From Perilla frutescens (taxonomy: Eukaryota; Streptophyta; Magnoliopsida; Lamiales; Lamiaceae), in contig BRKX01000011.1 in assembly GCA_026008535.1 (NCBI GenBank), positions 42,640,183-42,704,182 of the forward strand: a DNA stretch of 64,000 bases. Reading direction: 5' to 3'. How positions within the stretch are numbered: the first letter of the stretch is position 1; every line of letters starts with the position of its first letter. The notes beneath the pieces are model-generated. The model was given only the letters and a program-made list of their open reading frames with translations, was not told the origin of the DNA and ran no database searches. The translations under genes were made by a program, and so were the position numbers. This document shows, piece by piece, positions 1 through 12,913 of the stretch.

Positions 1-1160
1 ACTCCTCATTACTGACATCATCATTGTCTGAGTCTTTATCTTCGTCTGCAAGTTTGAAAGGATCCTGGAACTGTGAGACTTTTGCTGTAAAGGCATAGTT
101 CTCTTCTTCTGATTCACTGCTACTTTTAGAATCATTATCACTCAGAGAGGCATTGTAGTTCTTTTTATTCTTCTTCAAAGTGTTGGCACATTCAACTTGA
201 ATGTGTCCAAAACCATCACACTCTCTGCACTGAATTCCTTTCTTTGTTTTGATGGTTGCAACTCTTTTTGCTCACTGTTGGAGTTTCTATCTTGCTGAGT
301 AGTTCCAGGTTGTTGTCTCCTGTTGTTTGACCTTCTGGAAGACTGTCTATTCACTCTCTTAAGCATTCAATTAAAATTCTTGGTGATAAGGACCATATTA
401 TTCATTGTTTCTGAATCAAGTACAGTTTTTTATTTCTACACATGTTCAGGAACATCCTCAGAAACTTCAGCTTTCAGAGAAATACATTTCTTCCTTGAGC
501 TGTTGTCATCATCTTCTAGATTTATCTCGAATGTTCTCAATGATCCCATTAGTTCATCAAGTCTCATACTCTTAATGTCATTGGCTTCCTCTATGGCAGC
601 AACTTTGTAGGCAAACTTCTTTGGAAGAGATCTGAGAACCTTTCTTACAAGCTTTTCATTGCGGATAGGTTCTTCTAGAGTAAAACTTTCATTTGATATG
701 CTCCTTAATCTAGCATTAAACTCACCAATGGATTTAGATTCTTCCATTCTGAGACTTTCAAACTTTGAAGTCAGATTTTGAAGTCTTGACAGCCTCACAG
801 AACTAGTCCCTTCAAAGGTAGTTTCCAGAATATCCCATGCAGCTTTAGCAGTCTCACAGGTTGAGATTAAGCTAAATGTTTCAAGATCAACTGCAGAGAA
901 TATTGCATTGAGAGTTTTAGAGTTGACATTGTACCAGTTCTTCTGTGGCACAGTCCATTCTCCTTCTTCAATTTCCACATGCCTTCCTTCTTTGGCAACA
1001 GTTGGCTTTTCTCATCCTTCAGTGACACTCTTCCATGCGAGTTCATCAAGTGATCTCAGAAAGGCCCTCATCCTTGCTTTCCAGTAAGGATAGTTGTTGC
1101 CTTCTAGCAGTGGTGGTCTGGCCGTGGATCCTCCTTATTTGATTGCACCCATAGCTGGAA
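1..1160 (-). pseudogene. Ty1/copia gag, decayed, 3' part cut by window edge
   Basis: Gag (capsid) region of a copia retrotransposon, read right to left. The N-terminal part, near 1155-985, has the typical NNYPYWKARM motif. The central UBN2-type capsid domain is open from 978 to 436 and contains AWDILETTFEG and the segment LRSLPKKFAYKV. A CCHC zinc knuckle, CRECDGFGHIQVEC (C-x2-C-x4-H-x4-C), is encoded near 235-190 in a different frame from the open reading frame beside it, so at least one frameshift separates the blocks. In-frame stops are also present upstream of the capsid domain. Protease, integrase and reverse transcriptase would lie left of base 1. What I see is a non-functional gag; copia membership follows from the UBN2 and CCHC pair and from the adjacent tRNA-Met primer site. 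Confidence 0.88.
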
Positions 1161-1229
1161 TGCAACCAAAACCTTCATACAGATATGTAGCTTTTAGGAT
1201 TCTTTTTGCACTAACACCAAAGGCGACCC

Positions 1230-1241
1230 GCTCTGGTACCA
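1230..1241 (-). other. Primer binding site of the copia element
   Basis: On the minus strand this reads TGGTACCAGAGC, one base from TGGTATCAGAGC, the complement of the initiator tRNA-Met 3' end used by most plant copia elements. It lies between the gag remnant and the LTR, as expected. Confidence 0.8.
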
Positions 1242-1243
1242 AT

Positions 1244-2241
1244 TGAAGTTACATAAACTGTGCGATCATGTTCATCATCATGTACTTGAACATTGTTGTG
1301 AACATGTAAGGTCAGAATGTAAAAACTTGAGCAAATAAAGAATACGAGGTTGGTAACCCTGTTCGATCAACTGATCTACGTCAGAGGGACTTATCACGTC
1401 CGTGAGAAACAGTTTACTACTCCGATAAATGGTTACAAAGGTTATTACACGAAGACTCCCGTCACTCGACCCCTTTCCTACCCAATTCAACCTCTTTCAC
1501 TAAACTGAATTGTGAGCTCCTCTCACAACCTAGAATCTCTCTAGTTCCCACAGGAAATCTCTCCCGAGACTCCTCTAAGTGTGTATGAAAGTGAGTTTCA
1601 AACACAGACTAGAAATACAATGATCTAACCGATCAAACCTAGTCTACCCGAATACTATATGCTTCGAATGTGAAGTCTTTTAACTCTCAGCCCTTTTGTG
1701 TATTCGTAAAAATTTGTATCACCTAAACTAGTCTGATTCCCAGGCTATTTATAAACAACAAATATAGCCTTAACAAGGAAATCAGAAGTCCTAATTAGGC
1801 TAGGATTTAACAAGGAAATAATTTCCTTAAATAAATCGGACTTTCCTAGTTTAGATGTCTTCCTTGAATAGAACTCCTTCTTTCCTTCTTGATCTTCATC
1901 ACGAACAAGGCAGCTTCTATTCTGAAAAGTCCATCTTGAATCTGCAGTTTCAACTCTTTGAATCTAGCATGGCACATCTCGTTGTAAACGCTCTGGATAA
2001 CCATGTACATGATCATGTCTCTGAACATGATTAAGTACATGTCTTGATCTTCAATCAGATTGGCAGCGGAATGTTCACAGTAATGTCCAGAACATGATAT
2101 TCGAACATGAATAACCAACCTTTTGTGTTCTTTTGAAATTGTCATAACATCTTTAAACAGATAATGACAATCCCGAACACCTAAGTGCAGATGGCACTAA
2201 CAAATCTCATGAAAACTTCTCTCTCGTTGATTCATTCTTCA
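1244..2241 (-). mobile_element. Copia 5' LTR (boundaries approximate)
   Basis: The right-hand flank of the primer site should be the 5' LTR. On the plus strand it would begin TGAAG just outside the primer site and could end CTTCA at 2241, giving 5-bp terminal inverted repeats and a length near 1.0 kb. A TATA-like box lies about midway. The inner edge is well placed by the primer site; the outer edge is my best guess because the second LTR is outside the window. Confidence 0.5.
1745..1753 (-). promoter_or_regulatory. TATA box of the copia LTR
   Basis: The minus strand reads TATAAATAG, a strong plant TATA box, in the middle of the inferred LTR and pointing toward gag. This fits the U3/R promoter position of a copia LTR. 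Confidence 0.55.
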
Positions 2242-5200
2242 TCAAGAATTTTTTTCATTCTAATTTTTTCTTGGCATTTGCAACTAATTAAAACTATTGT
2301 GCTAATTTCATCTTCACCTTCCAGTCTATTTTCAATATTATTAAGAACATACTTTAAGCATAAATTTTATATTATTTTTACGCCATTTGTTTCCATTACC
2401 TACTATATTGCACAAAATATTCATAAAATGGTGTGACCTATTATAAAATAGATAATCACTTGGTAATTGTGCATTAAATTTAAAAGGTAAAATTATATAT
2501 ACTAAGCACGTTTTAGTGTTAATAACCTCTCATTGTGTATTTTTCAATAAATATCGATGAAATGTGATCTCGCTAGTTTATATTTTAAATTAGTAAATGA
2601 ATTATTTATTAATATTTTATGAAATATCTTTTGATAGGTGAAAATGTGATATATTTCATTTACTTAAAAAAATTGAATATATAAATATAAAAAAATATTT
2701 AATATTGATGTTAAACTTATATTAATTTAATATAAATGAATTTTTCCATGCCGATTTTTCAAAAATTAAAATATATAAGTTATATATATAATGATAACTT
2801 AAATATTTTAGCTTCAAAAAATTTAAAATATTTAGAAACAAGTTGATAAAATTAATTAATTCATTTAATTCAAGCAATTAAATATAATTAATTTAAATTT
2901 TTGGATGTGGTGGGATTTTTCTAATAGTTTTAGTTAACTCAAAACATTAAAAATGTGCTCAATAAACACATTTAAAATATTTTATTTGAACTCTTCAATA
3001 TATTTAATTCAAAATTTAAACTTTAAAATATTGAAATTGTACAATTTTAACATATATTAAATATTTAATATTAAACTATATAAAATTAAATATTGCAATT
3101 AATCTCAGCTGAGAATCTAAGAAGATGGATGAATCATTTTAAGGTTTCACAATTTATAGTTTGCTTATGCACAACAATATATGTAAGATCTTCAATGTGG
3201 AATAAATTTAAGTTAAAAAATTAAAATATATAAGTATTATTTAAATTTTATTTAAACTTGATAACATAAATATTTTAACTTCAAAACTTTAAAAATATTC
3301 ACACAAAATTAATAAGATCAATTAATAAACATTAAATCCTTAAATTTAAATATATTACCTTTAAAAATTTTGATGTGGATCTTGATTTTTAATATATTCA
3401 ATTAACTAATTTTAAAAAAAAAATCTAAATCAATATATATTTAAATTATTTTATTAGAAAATTTAAATATATTTAATTAAATCCTTTAATTTTCTAATAT
3501 TTAAATTTTATAAAATTTAAAATTTAAAAAAAAAATCTGTTGCGGGGACTTAAAATTTATAGTTTGTTCGTTTACACAAATATTTGTCAAATTTCAATGT
3601 GGAATAAATATTAATTCAAAAATTAAATATATTTAAAGTTGATAAGTTAAGTATTCTACCAATTATATTTAATGATATATTTAGAATATATTTATTATAT
3701 TTAAATTCTAGAAATTTAAAACATATTTAATATTTGTTAGTTCTTCTATGTAGATTAAATTTGTTTCAAATTTAAAAAAATATAAGTTTCAACTATTTAA
3801 AATTAACAAATTAAATGTTCTAGTTTCAAAAATTAAAAATATTTAACATTAAATGTATTGAAATCAATTAATACATTTAATCGACTTTAAATATATTTAA
3901 TTTAATATTTTGGACGTCCGTATGAGTTTTTTAGTATACATAATTCTTTAAATTAACTAAATATATTTTAAAAATTCTATATCGACATCCAAGATTAAAT
4001 ATATTTAAAGTTAAGATATTTAAAGAAGGTAAAAAAATAGTTATTTTAATCATTATTTTAATTATTATATAATGAATAAATATTGAACAAAATCCATGTG
4101 GAATTATTCAAATATTATATTTTAATTTCCATAGCATAAAATTGTCTAATGGATAGGAAAACTGATAATTACTTCTACATTGCTTTGAGCACAAAAATAC
4201 AAGAAAATAAATAATTACAATAATTAAAATAAAGAATAATTGAGCTTATAATTATCATATGATAAAAACTCAGTGTCTACACAGGATTTCAATATTTAAA
4301 TGTAACTGTTTTACACAAACATGTGAAATAAATGGGACATATTGAAGAATTGGACAAACATTACTTCATTTCAATTTGTAGTTAGACAAATTAGAACGCT
4401 AAAACCTTCCAAATCACGAATCAAAGTGTTGGCATATCTCATTGTATTAGAACAATATATATTTAAAATTCAAAAGAATATTGAGTAAATTAAATAAAAA
4501 AAGTAATCCAATACAAATAATATGAAAATATAGGTTGGTAAAGCAAGCAACTTATTTACAATCGAGAGTTATCCACCCAAAGATCAACTTCAAAGAAATA
4601 AAATAATTGAAACTACAAATAAGAAATGACAAATATAAAACACTGCTAAAAATAGATACAATAGATGATTACGATACAATCATTCTAACTACAAAATGTT
4701 TAAATGAATGCATAACTATTCTATTTTTACAATAACTCAAAATTACATTGCCTATCTATCTGTCAATGTGCGGATAGATGATAAATCTTGATCAAATGAA
4801 CTTCAAAGCTCTCAACCAAGGACGAACGATGACATTTTCTTAAGAATTTGAAGTAATTGTGCTATTCTCTACAATATAATGTTAATTAAAAAAATGAAAA
4901 ATCAAAGAATATAGAAGAATAATAAAACATATCATCAAAAATGCACGAACACAGAAATTGGAGTTAAGAAATTGTGATATAACAATTCGTTATTTATAGA
5001 TATCAAAGATCTATCACAATGCACACATTTTGAATCGAACGTGCACAAAATTTTGGTAATTAATTAAACATGCACAAATTTATTAATCAAAATTTATTTT
5101 AATTAATACCAATAAGTGCAATTCAATTGTATTCAAAGAGAATCATACATTAAACATAAATTAGGCATATCTATAGTATTTATTTTTATATCACTATTGG

Positions 5201-7672
5201 CATGGTATTAATATAAAGAATATACCATCTATTAGCTACTATAGGAATGCAAATCTAAATTATTGAATTCAAATATAAAATTTGCAAATCTAAATTGATT
5301 TTCATATTTATAGTATTTTTTGAGCTATATTTATTTTGCACAAATTATGAAAAATTATATAAAAATAAATTAGCTAGTGTGATAAGCGTGTATTGATTAA
5401 CATATCAATATGGTAAATTGATTGACAAATATTAGACACTAATTTTTGGATAGCTATTATTTTTTAATATATTGACTAACAATATAATTTTGATAATATA
5501 CTGGTCATATTATATTATATATGTTCATTACATTATATCATATTATTTTATTGTTTATATATGAGATTAGATATATATTGATATATCGATATATATCATT
5601 AAATTAAATATACGCACACACTATTATATTATATTAAAGATTAATGATGTGATATATAATTAAATAATTAAATCAATATATATAGGGAATTTACTATTTC
5701 GGGATAGTGATTTAGGTAGAAAAAACTGAAATTACTATTTATGGCATACTTATTCACTTTTATATATATAAAGATAAATATATGTTGTATATTTCTACCA
5801 TAATTTTGTATATGCATGGTAAATTCGATTATATATATTTTATAATTCATTAATAAACATCATAATGTAAATACACATTGCACATATGATATTACATTAT
5901 TAGTTAATTATAAAGTAATTAACCGTGAATTCGCCCTTCTTTTATGTCCATTGAAAATATATCTTATAAATAGGGTACATATTTAGTAATTTGTTTTGTT
6001 TCTATATTAAGATTTCAACTATTGTTTCTATAATATTCACACTATATATATACAAACACACACATGAGAATTGACAAAGTAAAATCTAATTTAAAATTAT
6101 CTAAATTGACGAACTATAATTAATGTTTATTTAACATAAGATTAAATAATTGATTTTAAGGCAATTCAATAATTTATTTAATGGTTGGAATTATACCAAG
6201 TTTGAATGATTTTCTAATTATTACTATTATAATGGCTGCCGATTTTCTGTAAATTTGAGGTTAATTAAACCCTTAGTTTGTGTTAAATATTAATTTTGAC
6301 ATCAATATTGCAATATTATATATATCCATGAAAATATTGTGGAATAGAATACAACTTCAAGGTTTACATATCAACACTCATCATCTAGCTCCCACCGGAT
6401 TAATGTTAATTTCCTTTACTGTAACAATTTTGTTTCATAGTTTTTTTATTTGTTGTGGTGTGATTTATTTGTTTGCATGCATAATATATTTTTATTAATT
6501 TTGTAATTTATATCTCAGATGATCAAGAGTTCTTTCAGCAAGGTTCTCAAACTAAATATGACTGAGGCATAATTCATCATCATATAAGAGAATACTTCAT
6601 TTCAACAAGCCGAACATTACCAATTGTATTTACACTTTCCAGCTATTTCAAATTTGTAATCTATTGAATAGATTTATTTTTTCTGTATTGCAAAAGAATG
6701 AATGTGTGGAAATATTGATCGATCAATGTATCACTTTGAATTACTTAGTTATTATTTTTTTTACTTGAAAATTTGAGATTTATAACATTTTTATTTTATT
6801 TTTTATGCACATTTGTAGTACTCTACATTTGTCACCTAAAAATAGTTTTCATTTATATAATAATAAAAGTGATGATGATGATGGTCACATAAGTATAACA
6901 TAGTTTGTAATAATATATTATTTTTCTATTTTAATTTCATCATTTAAAATAATTAAATAATTATATTTTTTATGCATGTCATATATTCTTAGAAATCAAA
7001 TGTTCTTTAATCGTGAACAAATATTGCTATTTAAAAAATCATGTCGTTTGATTTTCATTTAATTCCTAAAATTTAACTTCTTTTTATTTGACATAGTTAC
7101 ACAAAATTAATCTTCTTATCTAATTAATTAATGTATGTGCATATCATTTTATTAATTTTTAAAATTAAACACAACATATAAAATTTAAAAATAAGCATAC
7201 ACAACATATGGAATTAAAAATAGTCATAATATTTACAAATCTAAAATATTATAATTATTTGTGCATCGCATAGGAGAAATACTAGTTTTAATTATAAGAG
7301 AGAAGTGGGGGGCTATAATGCATGTTTTGGGGGTTATGTAATTAGGGTTTTAAATATTGAATTAAGGGGTAAAATAGTATTATTATATTAATATTTATAA
7401 AAATAATGGGAGCTATAAAGAGAAAAATGGGGGTTGTGTTTAGAATTTCTCATATATTAATTGCAAAAAATAAAAATTAGTATTATAATTTCTATAGTCA
7501 AATGATCTATTAGAAATAAAATCGAATAAAATTGGTGAATTTTAAGAAAAAACTCTTTATCGTAAATGTTGAATTGAGATTCAAACTTATGCACACCCAA
7601 AAAAAAAAAGCCCAATAAAAAAGCCCAAAGTGAAAGCAGTTTCACTGCTAAATCTCTACAACTTTACATATG
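2242..7672. other. AT-rich intergenic spacer without a supported gene
   Basis: Mostly A/T homopolymer-like sequence with ORFs no longer than chance. It contains the diverged tandem repeat listed separately (2757-4020). Nothing resembling a conserved protein was seen on either strand. Confidence 0.7.
2757..4020. repeat. Diverged tandem repeat, about 400-460 bp period
   Basis: Three successive blocks start with similar AAAAATTAAA-TATAT-AAGT text at about 2757, 3213 and 3620. They share landmarks in the same order: a TTTGATGTGG-like motif (2904, 3370, weaker at 3911), an ATTTATAGTTTG motif (3155, 3555) and TTCAATGTGGAATAAAT (3193, 3591). Spacing between equivalent landmarks is about 400-460 bases. 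The copies are heavily diverged. Confidence 0.55.
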
Positions 7673-7695
7673 CAGGGCAGGGCAGGGCAGGGCAG
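7673..7695 (+). repeat. (CAGGG)n microsatellite upstream of the HIPP gene
   Basis: About 4.6 perfect copies of CAGGG lie 130 bases before the HIPP start codon, in the probable promoter or 5' leader. A CT-rich stretch follows at 7744-7785. Confidence 0.85.
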
Positions 7696-7825
7696 CATAC
7701 AAAACCCATCATCATTACAGGCACGTCCCACGAACCAAAAACTGCTCTCCTCTTCTCTCTCTACTTTCTTTCTCTACTACTTACTACACTCGCATATTCC
7801 CACTCCGCAGATTACGTCGTCGACC

Positions 7826-9663
7826 ATGATTGAGGTAACCACAATAATCACGAACGTCTTCATTGATTTTTAATTCGATTTGATTTATTCGTAATTTTTG
7901 CAGAAGAATACGAAGAGCAACGGAGAGCAGCAGAAGAAGGAGGGAGCAGCAGAGGGCAAGAAGAAATTAGAGAGCGGAGGAGGGAAGGGCAACGGCAGTG
8001 TCACCGTCGTGCTCAAAACTGACTTTCACTGCGAAGGATGCGTCTCCAAAATTTTGAAGTGCATTCGCGCTAGTGAAGGTGGTATCAAAACTGAGATTGA
8101 TTTTCTCTTATTACTATTCGATTGATTTATACATTTTTTTTTGAGAAATTTGGTGCGTGAATATATAGGCGTGGATGTAGCGAAAATCGGCGACGGACAG
8201 ATCACGGTGGTCGGGAAGGTGGATCCGGCAAAGCTCCGGGAAAGGGTGGAGAAGAAGACTCACAAGAAAGTTGAGGTGGTTTCGCCGCAGACCAACAAAA
8301 GTGGAGACGGGAGAGAGAAAGACAAAGGAAAAGAGAACGGCGGCGGCGGCGACAATGCGAAGCAAGAGAAGAAGAAGGATTGCGGAGACAAAAACTCCGG
8401 CAATAAATCTGACGATAAAAAGTCCAAGGAAAAGGAGGTACGAACAGTGATACTGTTACTCATTAAAATCGAACTACTTATTTCCTTTTTCGCGTTTGTA
8501 TGAATAGGCAAATTAATTGTTATCGTGCGCCTGCTTGCAGCGTGCTGTCCCAGAATTAATGGCAGATTCTGATGAATTTCTGAATGCAATTGATGAGTTT
8601 TTGTCATCTTCCTTTGTACGAATCGCGTACGTTAGTCTTTTTGCAGGTGGGGAGGGGGACGGGGGGGTTGTGTTTGTGTTTCTGTCGGTTTCATATTAGT
8701 GCGATCGGCGCATGTTAGCGCCTTTGTCGTTGTTGCTAATAAGTAAGAAAACCCAGAACACAGACCCCCACTGCTAGTTTGACTGGTGCACGTTAGTTTA
8801 TTTAGATTTCTCTGTGGGCAGGCGCTTGTTAGCGGCCAGCAGTCGTATTTAGTGCTGCTGCCGTTTTTAAAATCGAAAAGTTGGCCGTTTCATTCCATTT
8901 ACAATCTCTGCTATAACTCCTACTCCCCACGGTTGTTGCCGATTTTAGCCTGTGCCACGTAGACCCAGCGCATTTTAGCTCAATTTGTTTTTTCTTCTCT
9001 CGTCCATAATTTATCCAACTTTGATATATATTAATAAAAATAAATATTTATTTAATTTTGGCAGCCCCCGGTTACAACGGCGGTGTTGAAGGTTAACTTA
9101 CACTGTGAGGGGTGCATCCAGAAAATCCGCAGAATCGTGGCGAAAACGAAGGGTGAGATTTCCATCTCCTTACAACTCCTCCCATTTTCCGGCAGAGAAA
9201 TTGATTCTCACGGCGGCTTCCAACGGCGTTTACAGGTTATAGAGATCTGAAGGTTGATAAGCAGAAGGATATCGTGACAGTCACCGGCGCTCTCGACATG
9301 AAGGCCTTAGCCGAGGTGCTGAAGAAGCATTTGAAGAGGGAGGTGCAAATCGTGCCACCGAAGAAAGAAGCCGAGAAGAAAGAGAATCCCGGGAAATGCG
9401 GTGGCGGCGACAAGGCGAAAAATGGCGGCGGCGACAAGGGTAGGAATGGTGGGGAGAAGGCTGCCGGCGGTGAGAAGATGGAAGGGAATAATAATAAAAT
9501 GCAGTTCCAAGTTGCGCACCCATATCCGCACCCGCAACCCTTTACGTATGAATCGGGCGATCAGTTTCAGTACAACCCGTATCCGTATCCGTATGCATTC
9601 GGACCCATCCATGCCCCTCAGTTGTTCAGCGACGAGAATCCTAACTCCTGCAGCGTTATGTGA
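7826..9663 (+). CDS. Heavy-metal-associated isoprenylated plant protein (HIPP), two HMA domains
   Basis: Exons by eye: 7826-7834, 7904-8078, 8169-8437, 9065-9152, 9236-9663; all introns are GT-AG and the join gives 322 residues. Each HMA domain carries the metal-binding core HCEGC (cysteines near residues 46/49 and 165/168). A Lys/Gly/Asn-rich linker separates the domains, and a low-complexity tail rich in Gly, then Pro and Tyr, ends in CSVM, a CaaX box for farnesylation. The protein should be membrane-tethered and bind soft metals such as Cu, Zn or Cd, acting as a metallochaperone or in stress signalling; that is family knowledge. The first coding exon has only three codons, so the start is the least certain part. 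Introns interrupt both HMA domains at the same place and phase. The leader holds a (CAGGG)n repeat. No neighbour suggests a shared role. Confidence 0.92.
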
Positions 9664-9689
9664 GCGAGAGTATGTAGCTTTTTGCTGTA

Positions 9690-9695
9690 AATAAA
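9690..9695 (+). promoter_or_regulatory. Poly(A) signal of the HIPP gene
   Basis: AATAAA occurs 27 bases after the stop codon, followed by a T-rich stretch, a suitable near-upstream element for 3' end formation. Confidence 0.5.
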
Positions 9696-9699
9696 AGTT

Positions 9700-11212
9700 G
9701 CCAGGGGTAGTTTGGTCATTTCAGATGAACTTGGTTATTTTTGGTTTCTTAATCCAAATATTAAATAAGTGGTGATAGTCTCCCACCTAGAGAAGTGAAT
9801 TATTGCCTAATGTTAGCTTTGGTAGATAGCTAGCTAGCTTGCTCGAAAGTTTGACTATCATTATTTTATCTAATTCTAAGCCTATTTTTCGTAGTTGATT
9901 TTAAAGTTGGTTGTTTTAAGGTCTTCACATGTAATTGCGTCTTTATTTGAGCCTAATTTGTTAACCATACTTTATTATGCTTAATAATAACCCTCCTCCC
10001 CCATCACTTGGATCTCAAATGTGAGAGTTTGATATATTTGAGCCCCATTCATTTCTTTCGTGATTCTTGCTCCTCATTTTCTCTTTCTACCCTCAATAAG
10101 TATATATACGTATGAAATAACCACACAAAATTATTTTAATGATAGTGAAGGTCGGTCACAAACAAAGAAAAGAGATTAGAGGACTTTGTAGCATTTTAAT
10201 TTTGGAGTACCAAAAATGTAATAACTTTGTTTATATTAATTGACATGGCATCTTCAGCAAGTAGGGCTTAAAAAAATTTAATATGTAATACTTTCATCAC
10301 TTTAAATAGTCACTTCATCGAAATTTAATTACACGACAAAATTTATTTGTCCGAAATCATTTCACTATCCATCTTCAACGAGACGGGTTGATTGAAGAAT
10401 TATCTAATCACACTTATGCAATCACACTTGTTATCCCCTTAAAGCAATTAAATTTAAAGAATAAGATAGTCCGTGCACTTCATAATTAGTGTCGTTTGAA
10501 TATTTACATTTTTTTGTGGGTAAAAATTGTTTAATAAAAGAAAAACAAATCGTACAAAATTACAAATAAAATCCTTTTGACAAACCCAAAAGAAGAATAA
10601 CAACTATACTGAGTAATAAATATATTTATAATATTTTAATGAATCGTCCTGAATTTTTATGGTATTTTTGTAAAGGTTATTGACTCGTTTAATTTTGACA
10701 CTTCCTCGGAAATGGAATGAGTTTAAAAATTTAAATTCAAAGACATAATCAAATCAAGATTCTCCCTGACGTTTTTAGCGATGATGATGATAACCCCAAC
10801 TGAGACTTCATTCCTTTTCCACACGTTGTGCAAAAATTTACATTTTAAAAAATATTTTATGTCTTCATATCAGTAGACATCATACATTGTTTATGCATGC
10901 AATCAAACAAGGCAATGGTGCGTGGGGTATGGCCATATGCCATGCACATACAAAATTAACTATTATTTTCGTATTCATATTTTTTCTCAAAAATATATCT
11001 AATACAATTTGCATATTTACCATGATTTGAACTATTTTACCGTAGCAAAAATTACACCATAAAAACTGCAGATTTCTCTTATCACTAAAAAAACGCAGGA
11101 CAAAGATAAGTGGGTAGGGCCCATATGGCATGCACACAACAAATTAACTAGTGAATTTTCGAGTTCATAGATTTTGAAGTAATATTAGAAGTTTAGAACA
11201 TTACACATGTTG
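9700..11212. other. Intergenic region between HIPP and the CACTA end
   Basis: AT-rich with no supported gene. The only structure noticed is an imperfect direct repeat with copies near 10913-10985 and 11107-11170, each containing a GGCATGC or GCCATGC core followed by ACAAAATTAACTA-like text. Confidence 0.6.
10913..11170. repeat. Imperfect direct repeat pair, about 195 bp apart
   Basis: Copies near 10913 and 11107 share the series GGGTA-GGCC-CATATG, CATGCACA, AAATTAACTA, TTTTCG and GTTCATA in the same order. This suggests an old local duplication or a short repeat family just outside the CACTA terminus. Confidence 0.45.
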
Positions 11213-11410
11213 CACTACAAAAAAATTCCGATCTGACGACGGGAGATAGTGACGGGGTGCTTTCAGGTTGCCGGCGGCGACGGATTTAGTGACGGGGTAG
11301 GTATCATTCGTGACCCTCACCAAAAATTGAATTTTTTTGTTATCGTATTTTTTTAAAATTGGCGACGGGGGGCCACCGTCGCGACGGCTAGTGACGGGGC
11401 ACCCCATCGC
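11213..11410 (+). repeat. CACTA terminus and subterminal repeat cluster
   Basis: The terminal CACTACAA is followed by at least four copies of a G-rich subterminal motif containing GACGGGG. In characterised En/Spm elements such subterminal copies are bound by the element's own TNPA-type protein; that role here is inferred. Confidence 0.7.
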
Positions 11411-12913
11411 GAGGTAATAAATCAAATCTCCAAATTAAATCGAACGAACCCTAGCTCTATCTCTCATTTCTGATTTCTCTCTCTCGCGCGGTCGCGGTCG
11501 GCGGTGGTAGTGGTGCTCGGCGGCAGCGGCATCATCAACGGTGGGAGCAGAGACAACATCGGAGGCGGCGTTCATCCCTCCCTATCCAGGTTTGCTTCTC
11601 CTTGTTTTATGTTAAGACTTTTGAAATTGAGATGAATTATGTTTCGGTTGTTTAATTTTCAGAAATTCTATGTAGTTGCAATAGATGAAATGGTACTTGG
11701 AAGTTGAATAAAGTTGGAAATTGAATGAGATTATTAGGGGATGAATTGCGAAATGGGAATTAGTTTGTGTGATTTTGGTTTTGAGGCTAGGGCTTAGGGT
11801 TAAGCTGGTGTCGAATTTTCTTTTACTTAGGTTTTTCTGTAAATCAAAATGTGCAGTCAATAATGCTAATGATTTTGGGCATGATATAAGATTGCTTGAA
11901 TTTTGAATAAATGTAATTAATGAACGTATACGGCTCTCTGTGTTTTCACAGTTGCAATCAAGGTTTTTAATACATCAACTTCACATGCATGTTTAATTAG
12001 TTCAGTAGATATTCACAAAATACAAATATATACAATGATTTTGGTGAAGGCTGAGAAGAACTGCAATCTGAAGTTGTTGTTTGGTGAAGTCAAGTAGTCA
12101 CCATACACCATTGGTTGGCCTTGTAATAGTGCATCAGTTCCTTCATAACGTGGCATGAAAAATAAGAAACAATATCATGAAAAATGTAGAATGATATGCC
12201 TAGTTTGGTTGTTTATGATTGATGGAAAGGTTTGAAGCCATTATGCTATCAATTCTTGATCTGATCAGAAATAAAAGAATTTAAATCTGTGACATAGGAT
12301 AAAGTCTACTATAAATTAAGCATTTTAGGACTAGCTGCAACTGATGAAACTTATCAGAATTGGAGTTTGAGATTTTTTATTTGTGTTGCTGTTGTAATAT
12401 GATTGTATTGTCTCTTGTGTTGCACGATGAATTGAACAAGTACAAATATTTCTTTCAATTGCCTGCTTTCATGTAGACAAGAAGACCAGTAGATAGAACT
12501 TAACAAAGAAATGCTAAATATGAAAGAGTTTTACACAGAAATTGTAACCAATTCACTGAAAAATTCTATAAAACTTCACCAAATTAGAGCAGTATAGTAC
12601 ACATTCAAGGTGACCTGAGCAACCAAGTTCAGCAAATAACAAAATGAATTCGCTCCACAACACAAACACTAGTATACATGCATGAACTTAGTGCAACACG
12701 AAAAACATAAGAATAATGAGTTCTTGGTGCATCCCGGGAATTTTAATCATATAACTCTACTAAAAGGGCTCTTTATAGAAACCAAATTATACAAAAGTAA
12801 TTGACATTAATCAATGAATTATATATAATAAATAAATGATCTATATACATACAAGCTGTAAGTTATTAAAATTTTAAATGATTATATTTAGTTTTAAAAA
12901 ATGTAAAATGCAG

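Noticed and set aside
9281..9694. Four long ORFs overlapping the last HIPP exon on both strands
   Set aside because: They are out-of-frame or antisense readings of a GC-rich coding exon whose real frame carries the HMA end and CaaX box.
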